From a virus, in IMG/VR virus record IMGVR_UViG_3300045051_001501, positions 1 to 27,149 of that record: a DNA stretch of 27,149 nt. One strand, written 5' to 3'. Positions 13,296-20,942 of the stretch are shown here, piece after piece. The notes beneath the pieces were generated by a model. The model worked only from the letters and a program-made list of their open reading frames with translations. It did not search any database and had not been told where the DNA came from. Each line of letters opens with the position of its first letter. Position 1 is the stretch's first letter. The position numbers and the translations under genes were made by a program.

Positions 13296-13729
13296 GAGAG
13301 GGCTTTAAGACTGCCGAACTCGACCGGATGACGGCTAATTTAATCCGCTTTGGTGCAGTCAAAGAAGTGGATTATGCAGCCGCTAAAGTGCGGGTCGAGA
13401 TAGGCGAACTGCTTACTGCCTGGCTACCTTGGCTGACTCACCGCGCAGGCGGCAATATTTCCTGGCACGCGCCGGAAATAGGTGAGCAGGTGATTGTATT
13501 AAGCCCGTCAGGTGACATGACCCAGGGCGTGGTGTTAATGGCTGTTTATCAAACAGCATACCCAGCTAATGCCAGTAGCGCAGATATACACCGCATGGAT
13601 TATGGCAACGGGGATTTTTTTGAATATAACCGCGCTGGCGGGCATTTGCATATTCAAATTACCGGCAATTTAACCATCAATGCAGGTGGTATTGTCACTA
13701 TAACCGGCTCAACCATTAACCTGAACTGA
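13292..13729 (+). CDS. V: Baseplate assembly protein V (P2 gpV-like spike)
   Basis: 145 residues. After a short helix, the OB-fold region reads NLIRFGAVKEVDYAAAKVRVEIGELLTAWLPWL, HRAGGNISWHAPEIGEQVIVLSPSGD, then GVVLMAVY. This is the P2 gpV core. The C-terminal HLHIQITGNLTINAGG and VTITGSTINLN form the short triple-stranded beta-helix that ends the spike. It is the central membrane-piercing spike of the contractile tail. The PAAR tip follows directly with an overlapping start (TGATG). Confidence 0.9.
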   Translation: MREGFKTAELDRMTANLIRFGAVKEVDYAAAKVRVEIGELLTAWLPWLTHRAGGNISWHAPEIGEQVIVLSPSGDMTQGVVLMAVYQTAYPANASSADIHRMDYGNGDFFEYNRAGGHLHIQITGNLTINAGGIVTITGSTINLN

Positions 13730-13992
13730 TGAACGGCATAGTCAGAAACAACATAGATAGCGCGGGCGGTCTATTAATTGGCACGGGCAATGGCTCGGTT
13801 TATGTCAACGGTAAGACAGCCACGGTATTAAACGATGCAGTCACTAATCACGGCTCAGCTCCACATGCCAGTCCAACTATGACCCAGGCCAGTAGCAGCG
13901 TGTTTTTTAGTGGCAAAGCGGTTTGTCGGGCAGGCGATCAAGCTAGTTGTGGGCATACGGCTACAGGGTCAAGTAATGTCAATGCAGGTTAA
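13729..13992 (+). CDS. PAAR-like spike tip protein
   Basis: 87 residues. Short glycine-rich beta repeats contain the metal-binding histidines and cysteine of the PAAR fold: VTNHGSAPHASPTM, then CRAGDQASCGHTATG. The protein caps the gpV spike with a pointed tip. It contains no extra effector domain, so it is a plain tip. Position right after gpV and the size are typical of contractile phage tails. Confidence 0.85.
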   Translation: MNGIVRNNIDSAGGLLIGTGNGSVYVNGKTATVLNDAVTNHGSAPHASPTMTQASSSVFFSGKAVCRAGDQASCGHTATGSSNVNAG

Positions 13993-13995
13993 ATT

Positions 13996-14334
13996 ATGAA
14001 CGGCGTTAGTAAACTCACAGGCAAAGCGTTAGATGGTATTGACCATTTGCGTCAGTCTATTATTGATATTTTGACCACGCCGCTCGGTACGCGGGTCATG
14101 CGGCGGCAATATGGTTCTAAAGTATTTGACTACATTGACGCGCCTTTGAATAGCGAAACTTTGTTATTCCTCTTTGCCGCGATTGCCGAAGCCCTGGACA
14201 AATGGGAGCCGCGTTTGCGATTGCAGCGCGTACAGGCGACCAATATTAGCGATACTGGCAGGGTTAATTTGCTGCTTACCGCGCTTTATCTGCCGGACGG
14301 CAAAAGCGTACAGATTGATGGGATTGTGATATGA
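13996..14334 (+). CDS. W: Baseplate protein W (P2 gpW / T4 gp25-like)
   Basis: 112 residues. LTGKALDGIDHLRQSIIDILTTPLGTRVMRRQYGSKVFDYIDAP is the core of the gp25/W family, including the conserved 'TP.GtR..r..yGs' motif. A helix with EALDKWEPRLRLQRV and a strand-rich end follow. It is a baseplate wedge and sheath-initiator protein. The stop overlaps gene J (ATGA). Confidence 0.92.
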   Translation: MNGVSKLTGKALDGIDHLRQSIIDILTTPLGTRVMRRQYGSKVFDYIDAPLNSETLLFLFAAIAEALDKWEPRLRLQRVQATNISDTGRVNLLLTALYLPDGKSVQIDGIVI

Positions 14335-15284
14335 GTGCTTTTAGCGCGATAGACCTGTCACAAATTCCCGCGCCGGATATTATTGAAACGCTGAGTTATG
14401 AGGCGATTCTTGCCGCGATGCTGGCCGACTTGCAGGCGCGGGATGCCACGTTTACTGCACTGGTGGAATCAGACCCTGCTTATAAAGTCCTTGAAGTAGC
14501 AGCTTACCGGGAGCTTATTTTAAGACAGCGGATTAATGACGCGGCCAAGGCTTGCATGTTGGCTTACGCGACCGGTACGGATTTAGACAATTTAGGTGCG
14601 CTGTTCAATGTGCAAAGGCTAGTGATAACGCCTGCCAATCCTGATGCGATACCGCCAGTTGAAGCGGTGATGGAGTCGGACAGCGCGTTTAGAAAGAGGA
14701 TTCAACTGGCCTTTGAAGGTTTAAGCACGGCGGGTTCTGAGGGAAGTTACATTTATCACGCACTCTCGGCAGACGGCAAGGTGAAGGACGTAGGTATTGA
14801 TAGCGTGACGTTCCATGTCGATGGCGGCGGGATTGTGATAGACCACGACGCCCATTTGTTAACCCCAGAGCCTGGCATGGTTGCTGTTACGGTGTTGTCC
14901 AATGTTGGCAATGGCGCGGCAGATGGCATTTTGCTATCGGCGGTTTCAGCCGCGTTAAATGCTGAGAACGTGCGCCCGTTGACTGATAGGGTATTGGTAC
15001 GCTCTGCTGAAATCGTGGAATACGTGCTGGAAGCCGACATTACCTTCTTGCCGGGGCCGTCTCATGCGACGGTGCTAGCGTTGATTGCCGAAAAGTGGGC
15101 GGAGTTTGCGGCCAAATCCCATGCTGTTGGCGTGAGTTTGGAAAAATCGGCGATACATGCCGTGCTGCATCAGGCGGGGGTTTATAAGGTTGAGATTGTG
15201 TCGCCTGTTTTGCCGCTTATCGTTGAAAACTGGCAGGCGGCGTATTGCAGCAGCGTGACATTAAATAACGTAGGGACTATTTAA
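14331..15284 (+). CDS. J: Baseplate wedge protein J (P2 gpJ / Mu gp47-like)
   Basis: 317 residues, normal for P2 gpJ (about 302). Family motifs include the start IDLSQIPAPDIIETLSYEAIL, VLEVAAYRELILRQRINDAA, ATGTDLDNLGALFNVQR, DSAFRKRIQLAFEGLSTAGSEGSY and HALSADGKVKDVGID. The C-terminal half has the repeated alpha/beta pattern with a VRPLTDRVLVRSAEI motif. It forms the baseplate wedge with W and I. The start overlaps W by four bases. Gene I does not follow directly; two fibre-like genes intervene. Confidence 0.93.
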   Translation: MSAFSAIDLSQIPAPDIIETLSYEAILAAMLADLQARDATFTALVESDPAYKVLEVAAYRELILRQRINDAAKACMLAYATGTDLDNLGALFNVQRLVITPANPDAIPPVEAVMESDSAFRKRIQLAFEGLSTAGSEGSYIYHALSADGKVKDVGIDSVTFHVDGGGIVIDHDAHLLTPEPGMVAVTVLSNVGNGAADGILLSAVSAALNAENVRPLTDRVLVRSAEIVEYVLEADITFLPGPSHATVLALIAEKWAEFAAKSHAVGVSLEKSAIHAVLHQAGVYKVEIVSPVLPLIVENWQAAYCSSVTLNNVGTI

Positions 15285-15286
15285 AA

Positions 15287-16057
15287 ATGCCTATTGAAAA
15301 AATCTATGTTGGTTCAGCGGCTAACGATGGGTCTGGCGACTCGTTACGCACGGCATGGGGAAAAGTTAACAGCAATTTTGACTGGTTGCTTGCTGCGCTT
15401 GGCAATTATGTTACCTCCGCAACACTGGCGGGCTATAACTATGTCTCCAGCAGCAGTTTGGCCACGACACTGGCAGATTATGTCACCGCTACAACACTGG
15501 CGGGCTATAACTATGTCTCCAGCAGTAGTTTAGCCACGACGCTGGCGGATTATGTGACGTCTGCAACACTGGCAGGCTATAACTATGTCACCAGCAGTAG
15601 TTTGGCCACGACGCTGGCAGATTATGTTACCTCCGCAACACTGGCAGGCTATAACTATGTCACCAGCAGTAGTTTGGCTACGACGCTGGCAGGTTATGCA
15701 AAACTGGCAGTTGCACAGAGTTTCACTAAAGCGCAGCGTGTGACGCCTGTTTCACTAACCTCAAGCGCGGGGTCTATTGCCGTTGACTTTGCGCTATCCA
15801 ATAATTTTTCTCACACACTGACCGAAAACACCACATTAGCCAATCCCAGCAACATTGTCGCAGGGCAGTCTGGGCAAATTACGATTACGCAACATGCCAG
15901 TGCTGCAAAAACATTAGGTTTTGGCAGTTATTGGAAATCAACCGACGGCTCAACCCCTGCTGTTTCAACGACCGTGAGCTCGGTGAATCTAATCACTTAT
16001 TATGTAAACAATTCGACGCACATTACGTTCTCATTGATAAAACACGGAGCTGCATAG
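15287..16057 (+). CDS. Fibre-like protein with four 24-residue repeats
   Basis: 256 residues. The N-terminus (KIYVGSAANDGSGDSLRTAW, then KVNSNFDWLL) is a module common at the start of phage fibre-type proteins. Four tandem 24-residue repeats follow at about residues 46-141, of the form TLAGYNYVSSSSLATTLADY. The fourth is altered at its end. The C-terminal domain (TLTENTTLANPSN, GQSGQITITQHASAAKTLGFG, ITYYVNNSTHITFSL) is a beta-rich receptor-binding-type module. It sits between J and I, where P2 has no gene. It may be an extra tail fibre or baseplate-attached adhesin. The next start overlaps its stop (TAGTG). Confidence 0.8.
   Translation: MPIEKIYVGSAANDGSGDSLRTAWGKVNSNFDWLLAALGNYVTSATLAGYNYVSSSSLATTLADYVTATTLAGYNYVSSSSLATTLADYVTSATLAGYNYVTSSSLATTLADYVTSATLAGYNYVTSSSLATTLAGYAKLAVAQSFTKAQRVTPVSLTSSAGSIAVDFALSNNFSHTLTENTTLANPSNIVAGQSGQITITQHASAAKTLGFGSYWKSTDGSTPAVSTTVSSVNLITYYVNNSTHITFSLIKHGAA
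15422..15709 (+). repeat. Four tandem 72-bp in-frame repeats in the fibre gene
   Basis: Units begin at 15422, 15494, 15566 and 15638, each 72 bp and in frame. Copies 1 and 2 share the VSSSS variant, while copies 3 and 4 share VTSSS and are almost the same at DNA level. Each unit is itself built from two related halves (TLAGYNYV and TLADYV). Such near-identical tandem repeats can expand or contract by slippage or recombination, changing fibre length. Confidence 0.9.
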
Positions 16058-16701
16058 TGTTTGGCGCAATGTTATTGGGCGGTTTGTTATTGCCAAGCTA
16101 TATAGCTCACACAACCGGAGGCAATGCGACAAGTGTTGTGTTAACCAAGCCGTCTGGCACACAAAACGACGATTTGATGCTGACGTTTATTTCATCCATG
16201 CAGGCTAACTTAACAGTCACGCCGCCTGCTGGCTGGACACTTGTGAGTAGCTACACTGCTGCCACGCCTGTTATGTTTGTTTACAAAAAGGTGGCCGCTA
16301 GTGAAGGTGCAAGTTATACATGGGGGCTTTCGAGAGACTGGAACTCATGTGCCGTTTTAACGTTTAGAAATGTGCTAAATGCGGTCACGGTGGGCGGGTA
16401 TACCAACGCGGCCAGCGGTAACGCGGTAGCATCAAGCATTACTCCAACCAATGGCGGCGGGGTGTTATTGATGTTTGCAGCGACTGATACATCGGTTAGT
16501 CAATCATGGACACCGGATGCCAGCATGACTGAGCTAGTGGATTACCAGTCTAATTCTAGCAACAATTCTGGCCGATCATGTTTGCAGATTTCGGAAAAAA
16601 ATCCGCAGGATGCAGCCGCGACAGGTTCTAAAACAGCAACGCCCGCCATTTCTACGGCTGCGGTGACCAGTGTTTTGCTTTATCTTGAAGCGGCTAGTTA
16701 A
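16057..16701 (+). CDS. Putative receptor-binding / minor tail protein (beta-sandwich)
   Basis: 214 residues from GTG 16057, chosen because GGAG lies about eight bases upstream and the start overlaps the preceding stop. A longer in-frame ATG at 15931 would overlap the fibre gene deeply. The first residues are hydrophobic (FGAMLLGGLLLPSYIA). The body is strand-rich with TKPSGTQNDDLMLTFI, VTPPAGWTLVSS, FVYKKVAASEGASYTWGL and VLTFRNV, a domain often found in phage tail adhesins. Together with the preceding gene it forms an insert between J and I, so the two probably make one adhesion unit. Not assigned to a named family. Confidence 0.7.
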   Translation: MFGAMLLGGLLLPSYIAHTTGGNATSVVLTKPSGTQNDDLMLTFISSMQANLTVTPPAGWTLVSSYTAATPVMFVYKKVAASEGASYTWGLSRDWNSCAVLTFRNVLNAVTVGGYTNAASGNAVASSITPTNGGGVLLMFAATDTSVSQSWTPDASMTELVDYQSNSSNNSGRSCLQISEKNPQDAAATGSKTATPAISTAAVTSVLLYLEAAS

Positions 16702-16722
16702 TAATTTATTATGTTTTAGCGT

Positions 16723-17385
16723 ATGACTGATTTCAAAAGCCTTTTGCCGCCTAATAGAACTGCTGCGGAAGAGCAGCTGGAGCAGGCACATTTTCAAATG
16801 TTTCAGCGGCTGATAGCACTGACAGCAGACAGTGATGTTATCGGTGCGGACAATGACGTTATCACAGCCGATGCCCTGTTTTTTGAGACAGGCATTAACC
16901 CAGACATACTCCGCACGCTATATGACACAACACAATGCCCTGTCGCCTTGCTGCCCTGGCTGGCATGGACGCTGTCAGCGGATGAATGGGATGATACTTG
17001 GAGTGTATCTGTCAAGCGGCAATACATTGCAGACTCGTTTGCGATTCACAAGCACAAGGGCACACCGTTTGCGATTAAAAAAGCCTTGCAGGCGATTGGC
17101 TACGACAATGTGATTATCCGTGAGAGCAGTTTTAACTACTATAACGGCGTTTTTTTATACGACAGCAGCATTGATCATGGCTCAGGAGGCGGCTGGCCAC
17201 TCTTTGATGTGATTTTAAACATCGGCTATGCACCGGACGCTGACAAGATAGCCGAAATCAAGACGCGGATAAACCGCTATAAAAACAAACGCTCTGTACT
17301 GCGTAACCTCTATTTTATGACTCTTTTATATAACAACACGATAACGTATGACGGCACCTATCAACATGGCGGAGGCTATTTGTAA
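16723..17385 (+). CDS. I: Baseplate / tail protein I (P2 gpI-like)
   Basis: 220 residues. The start MTDFKSLLPPNRTAAEEQLEQA is typical of gpI. Other family features are PVALLPWLAWTLSADEWD, the following RQYIADSFAIHKHKGTPFAIKKAL, and GYDNVIIRES; a strand-rich end and INRYKNKRSVLRNL follow. It is the baseplate wedge tip where fibres attach. The stop overlaps the H-like fibre gene (TAATG). No good ribosome-binding site precedes its start, possibly because the insertion upstream separated it from J. Confidence 0.9.
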   Translation: MTDFKSLLPPNRTAAEEQLEQAHFQMFQRLIALTADSDVIGADNDVITADALFFETGINPDILRTLYDTTQCPVALLPWLAWTLSADEWDDTWSVSVKRQYIADSFAIHKHKGTPFAIKKALQAIGYDNVIIRESSFNYYNGVFLYDSSIDHGSGGGWPLFDVILNIGYAPDADKIAEIKTRINRYKNKRSVLRNLYFMTLLYNNTITYDGTYQHGGGYL

Positions 17386-18056
17386 TGGCAAATTTAATTG
17401 AAGCTGAAACTTTTGACGCTGGGGTCTATCAGATAGAAACCACAGACGCTGTAGTGGGTGGTGCTGATGGGACATCTAACAAAGCAGCAAAAAATCTGGC
17501 CAACCGCACAAAATGGCTGAAAGCGCGGGTTGATGAGATGGCTGCTGTGGTTACGGGATTTTTAACAGCGGCTGATTTAACAGGGTTTTGGGGCGATTTT
17601 AATGCAGACCTGCTGGATGGGTATCATGCGTCAGAAATTATGACGCTTCCTGGAACAATTATTTTTCACGCAAAAAACACACCTCCAGCAGGGTATCTTA
17701 AAGCCAATGGCGCAGCCGTCAGCAGAGCCACTTATGCAGATTTGTTTGCAGAAATCGGTACAACATTTGGCAGCGGCGATGGGGTAAACACGTTTAATCT
17801 GCCGGATTTGCGCGGCGTGTTTGTGAGAGGCTGGGATGATGGTCGCGGTTATGATTCGGGACGGGCGTTTGGTAGTTATCAGGCGGATGAGTTTAAATCG
17901 CACACGCATTTATCGTATAGCTCTCCAGGCACAGGGCAAGGCTACACGGGAGTTAATTCCGTCCAACAAAGCGCAGGTTCTGAGGCTACAAGCACGACCG
18001 GAGGTTCAGAAACCCGCCCCAAAAACGTTGCTTTATTAGCCTGCATTAAATACTGA
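17385..18056 (+). CDS. Short tail fibre with tail-collar domain (H-like)
   Basis: 223 residues, much shorter than P2 gpH (about 669). The N-terminus ([20 protein letters not shown], then [20 protein letters not shown]) is a fibre attachment module. It includes the [10 protein letters not shown] motif often found before fibre tips. The C-terminal collar domain runs from [20 protein letters not shown] through [34 protein letters not shown] and FKSHTH to [15 protein letters not shown]. It is the host-binding fibre in the P2 gpH place. With the two genes before I, the phage has two distinct fibre sets. Confidence 0.88.
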   Translation: MANLIEAETFDAGVYQIETTDAVVGGADGTSNKAAKNLANRTKWLKARVDEMAAVVTGFLTAADLTGFWGDFNADLLDGYHASEIMTLPGTIIFHAKNTPPAGYLKANGAAVSRATYADLFAEIGTTFGSGDGVNTFNLPDLRGVFVRGWDDGRGYDSGRAFGSYQADEFKSHTHLSYSSPGTGQGYTGVNSVQQSAGSEATSTTGGSETRPKNVALLACIKY

Positions 18057-18063
18057 GGTTGCC

Positions 18064-18564
18064 ATGAAAATATATTGTTATCATCCTGAAACAGGCGTTT
18101 TACTCGGAGAGTCAGCCGCTGATGAGTCGCCGCTGGAGCCTGGAGAATTTTTGATCCCCGCTTTTGCAACTGAGATTGCGCCGCCTGAGTTTAATGCTGA
18201 GACACAGTTTGTCACGTTTAACAGTGCGTTAAAAAGCTGGGAAATTCAAACAATCCCAATGCAAGCACCTGAACCTGAGCCAATGCCGCCCACGCCTGAT
18301 CAGCAGATTAAATCATTAACAAATGCGGTGCAGCGTCACATGGACGCTGAAGCACAAAAACTTGGCTATGACTCGCTGTTAAGCGCAGTTTCGTATCTGT
18401 ACAGTTCAAATGCCAGGTTCCAGGCAGAAGCGCAAGCATTCAGTGCATGGCGTGATGCGGTGTGGACGCATTGCAGCGAATTATTGGCGGCGGGTGGCGA
18501 AATACCCACCGAAACAGATTTAACTGCTGGTTTGCCGGTATTGACTATTGCATATCCAGGCTGA
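18064..18564 (+). CDS. Tail fibre assembly-type protein (P2 gpG place)
   Basis: 166 residues, with GAGG about six bases before the ATG. The N-terminal part ([36 protein letters not shown]) resembles the N-terminal module of tail-fibre assembly chaperones. The C-terminal half ([46 protein letters not shown]) is a helical segment of the DUF4376/chaperone type. It probably helps the preceding fibre to fold or trimerise. It is the last gene before late element 3, and the following 110 bases hold no gene. Confidence 0.75.
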   Translation: MKIYCYHPETGVLLGESAADESPLEPGEFLIPAFATEIAPPEFNAETQFVTFNSALKSWEIQTIPMQAPEPEPMPPTPDQQIKSLTNAVQRHMDAEAQKLGYDSLLSAVSYLYSSNARFQAEAQAFSAWRDAVWTHCSELLAAGGEIPTETDLTAGLPVLTIAYPG

Positions 18565-18598
18565 TTGAATAGCGTGTGAATTGTAACGTGGTTAAATA

Positions 18599-18616
18599 AT
18601 AAACCGCTTTACTATC
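18599..18616 (+). promoter_or_regulatory. Late-promoter element, copy 3 (PP position)
   Basis: Third exact copy of ATAAACCGCTTTACTATC, again with AAATA before it as in copy 2. It lies 58 bases before the sheath ATG. It would drive a separate transcript for sheath, tube, chaperone, tape measure and the rest of the tail. Confidence 0.7.
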
Positions 18617-18642
18617 AAATATTTTAAATAACCGTAAACTCA

Positions 18643-18674
18643 GGGCTAATCCATTTTGTTTAAGAGATTAGCTC
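18643..18674 (+). promoter_or_regulatory. Hairpin directly before the sheath start codon
   Basis: GGGCTAATC (18643-18651) and GATTAGCTC (18666-18674) pair over nine positions with one G-U. The right arm ends at the base before ATG 18675 and overlaps the purine-rich region needed by the ribosome. It could limit sheath translation or protect the mRNA end. Confidence 0.4.
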
Positions 18675-20192
18675 ATGCCTGAACAATTCCTGCACGGTGT
18701 CGAAGTCGTAGAGATAGACGACGGCACCCGCCCGATTAGTACCGTTAAATCCAGCGTTATCGGTTTAATCGGTACCGCTCCCAATTCAGCCCCTGCCGCT
18801 ACCGCCGGTTTAAACACCGGCGTGGTAGGCTCAAATAACGCCATTACCTGGACGGCCATCACAGCCGGACGTGCGGGCAATAATATTACTGTGCAACTGA
18901 AAGACCCCAAAGCTAATTCTCAAGCGTTAAGCGTGGCGGTCTCAGGCACAGTGATAACGGTCAATTTAGCGACCGACGGCAGTGGAGCCATTACCAGCAC
19001 CGCCGCGTTAGTGATTGCGGCGATAACAGCCAGTGCGGCGGCCTCTGCGTTAATAACCGCCGCCAATACCGGAGCTTCAACAGGGGCGGGCGTGGTTGCA
19101 GCAATGGTCAAAGCCAAGCCGCTGGCAGGCGGTGCAGATGAGGCATTCCCGCTTAATACGCCTGTGTTAGTGACAGGCAGCCGCGTGGAAGGCGCAAAAC
19201 TGGACACGGTGGGTGATAAACAAGGCACATTGCCGGATGCCATCGATGCGATTTTTGACCAGACCGGCGCAATGGTGGTGGTGATTCGGGTGACTGAGGG
19301 CGTGGATGCCGCTGCAACGTTGTCTAACGTCATCGGCGGCGTGGATGTAGGCGGCAACCGTACCGGCATTCAGGCGTTTTTAGATGCTGAGTCGGTGGTT
19401 AAAGTGGTGCCGCGTATTTTATGCGCACCAGGGTTTAGCCATGAGCAAGCCTTGATTGCCGATTTATTAGGGATTGCTGATAGTTTAAGGGCGGTGATTA
19501 TTGCCGACGGCCCTAACACCACTGATGCAGACGCGATTACTTACCGTGAGAACTTTGGCTCCAAGCGTGTTTATATCGTAGACCCGAATGTCAAAGTGTG
19601 GGACACGGTTTCAAATTCTGAAATCAACCAGCCGGCATCAGCGCGAGTGGCAGGCATGATAGCCAAGTCCGACAATGAGCGCGGTTTTTGGTGGTCGCCT
19701 TCCAACCGCGAAATGTACGGCATTTTAGGCACGGCCAGAAAGATTGATTTTGCATTGGGCGATGTCAATTCACGCGCTAACTACTTAAACGAAAGCGAAG
19801 TTGCCACGATTATTCAAAAAGACGGCTACCGTTTGTGGGGCAACCGCACTTGTTCAGCTGACCCGAAATGGGCGTTTCTGTCAGTGGTTAGAACGGCGGA
19901 TATTATTCACGATTCATTGCTGCGGGCGCATTTATGGGCGGTGGATAGAAACATCACTAAGACTTATATCGAAGACGTAGTGGAGGGTGTGAATGATTAT
20001 TTGCGCCATCTCACTTTGATTGGTGCGATTTTAGGCGGGCGGTGCTGGGCAGACCCAGGGTTAAATTCCCCTGACCAGATTGCTCAAGGCAAGGTGTATT
20101 TTGACTTTGACTTTACCCCGCCTTATCCGGCTGAGCACATTACGTTTAGGTCACACCTGGTCAATGATTACATCAAAGACCTGTTTAAATAA
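18675..20192 (+). CDS. FI: Tail sheath protein (P2 FI-like)
   Basis: 505 residues, longer than P2 FI (396) because of an inserted domain. The start FLHGVEVVEIDDGTRPISTV, VIGLIGTAP, PVLVTGSRVEG, AILDQTGA-like DAIFDQTGAMVVVIRV, and the C-terminal NRTCSADPKWAFLSVVRTAD and YIEDVVEGVNDYLRHL are typical of the sheath family. The insert at about residues 40-155 reads AITWTAITAGRAGNNITVQL, then STAALVIAAITASAAASALI, then GAGVVAAMVKAKPLAGGADE. It is a surface beta-domain also seen in other phage tail proteins. The protein forms the contractile tail outer layer. Confidence 0.93.
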   Translation: MPEQFLHGVEVVEIDDGTRPISTVKSSVIGLIGTAPNSAPAATAGLNTGVVGSNNAITWTAITAGRAGNNITVQLKDPKANSQALSVAVSGTVITVNLATDGSGAITSTAALVIAAITASAAASALITAANTGASTGAGVVAAMVKAKPLAGGADEAFPLNTPVLVTGSRVEGAKLDTVGDKQGTLPDAIDAIFDQTGAMVVVIRVTEGVDAAATLSNVIGGVDVGGNRTGIQAFLDAESVVKVVPRILCAPGFSHEQALIADLLGIADSLRAVIIADGPNTTDADAITYRENFGSKRVYIVDPNVKVWDTVSNSEINQPASARVAGMIAKSDNERGFWWSPSNREMYGILGTARKIDFALGDVNSRANYLNESEVATIIQKDGYRLWGNRTCSADPKWAFLSVVRTADIIHDSLLRAHLWAVDRNITKTYIEDVVEGVNDYLRHLTLIGAILGGRCWADPGLNSPDQIAQGKVYFDFDFTPPYPAEHITFRSHLVNDYIKDLFK

Positions 20193-20199
20193 TCAAACA

Positions 20200-20253
20200 G
20201 GAGTCCAATAGCTTTAGCTATTGACTAAAAAACAGCTAAAGCTGTTTTGCTCC
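20200..20253 (+). promoter_or_regulatory. Two-hairpin structure between sheath and tube genes
   Basis: GGAG (20200-20203) and CTCC (20250-20253) enclose two hairpins. The first is CAATAGCT / AGCTATTG (20206-20213, 20216-20223). The second is AAAACAGCT / AGCTGTTTT (20229-20237, 20240-20248). The second ends in four T residues and might act as a weak terminator. A folded spacer between sheath and tube could set mRNA ends or the relative yield of the two proteins. Confidence 0.5.
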
Positions 20254-20279
20254 CGAATTTATAACATGCAGAGGCTGTT

Positions 20280-20783
20280 ATGTTAGAAGACATTTTGAAA
20301 AACATGAACCTCTTTGTTGACGGGCGCGGGCAGGCGGGGAATATTGAAGAAATTACCCTGCCTAAACTGACCTCCAAAACAGAAGAGTTTAGGAACGGCG
20401 GCATGGATGCGCCGGTCGAAGTGGAAATGGGCATGGAAAAACTGGAGATGGATTTTACTTTGACCCGTTTTGACAAAGAGGTGTTAAAGCTGTTCGGGTT
20501 AGCACCAGGCAACACGAAAGCTTTGACTGTTCGCGGGGTGCTGGTGTCTGAGGACGGCACTAAAACGCCGGCCATTATTAACTGTCAAGGCATGTTAAAA
20601 GAGGCGGATGCAGGCAGTTGGAAGCCAGGCGACAAGACCGCGTTAAAACTGGCGGTGGCATTGCGTTATTACAAGCTGACCATTAACGGGGAGGTGGTGC
20701 ATGAGATTGATGTGCCAAACATGATCCGCATTATCGGCGGTGTTGACCAACTGGCCGCAGACCGTGCGATTTTAGGACTTTAA
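20280..20783 (+). CDS. FII: Tail tube protein (P2 FII-like)
   Basis: 167 residues, close to P2 FII (172). Family features are the start LEDILKNMNLFVDGRGQAGN, IEEITLPKLTSKTEEFRNGGMDAPVEVEMGMEKLE in short blocks, LTRFDKEVLKLFGL, and YYKLTINGEVVHEIDVPNMI near the end. It makes the inner tube on which the sheath assembles, with length set by the tape measure. The purine-rich AGAGG before the ATG is a good ribosome-binding site. The small gene after it begins three bases after the stop. Confidence 0.93.
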   Translation: MLEDILKNMNLFVDGRGQAGNIEEITLPKLTSKTEEFRNGGMDAPVEVEMGMEKLEMDFTLTRFDKEVLKLFGLAPGNTKALTVRGVLVSEDGTKTPAIINCQGMLKEADAGSWKPGDKTALKLAVALRYYKLTINGEVVHEIDVPNMIRIIGGVDQLAADRAILGL

Positions 20784-20786
20784 GCT

Positions 20787-20939
20787 ATGAATGGCTATCT
20801 GGTTTTAAAAGCGTTTGACGCTTACAAGCCTGGCGATACCGTGTCACTAAACGCGCGGCAAGCCAAATATTTATTGCTGAATGGCTTAATTAAAGTAAAG
20901 CCAACCGCAAAACCTAAACCCCAACCACAGGAAAAATAA
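20787..20939 (+). CDS. Small tail-cluster hypothetical protein
   Basis: 50 residues from ATG 20787, three bases after the tube stop. It reads MNGYLVLKAFDAYKPGDTVS, a short helix with ARQAKYLLLNGLI, then a lysine/proline-rich tail (KPTAKPKPQPQEK). The N-terminal 35 residues resemble small proteins with a KGD/PGD strand-turn pattern placed near head or tail genes in other phages. The function is unknown. Close spacing on both sides (three bases each) supports a real gene. Confidence 0.6.
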   Translation: MNGYLVLKAFDAYKPGDTVSLNARQAKYLLLNGLIKVKPTAKPKPQPQEK

Positions 20940-20942
20940 CCA

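Noticed and set aside
15422-15709. CRISPR-like repeat array
   Set aside because: The 72-bp repeats are contiguous, in frame, and encode a fibre protein. There are no unique spacers.
15931-16056. Longer start for the adhesin gene at 16057
   Set aside because: It would overlap the end of the fibre gene by 127 bases. The GTG at 16057 has a GGAG site and a typical one-base stop/start overlap.
18920-19369. A 149-codon minus-strand frame within the sheath gene
   Set aside because: Same reason: antisense to a confident sheath gene in an alanine-rich region, with no start signal or recognisable protein.
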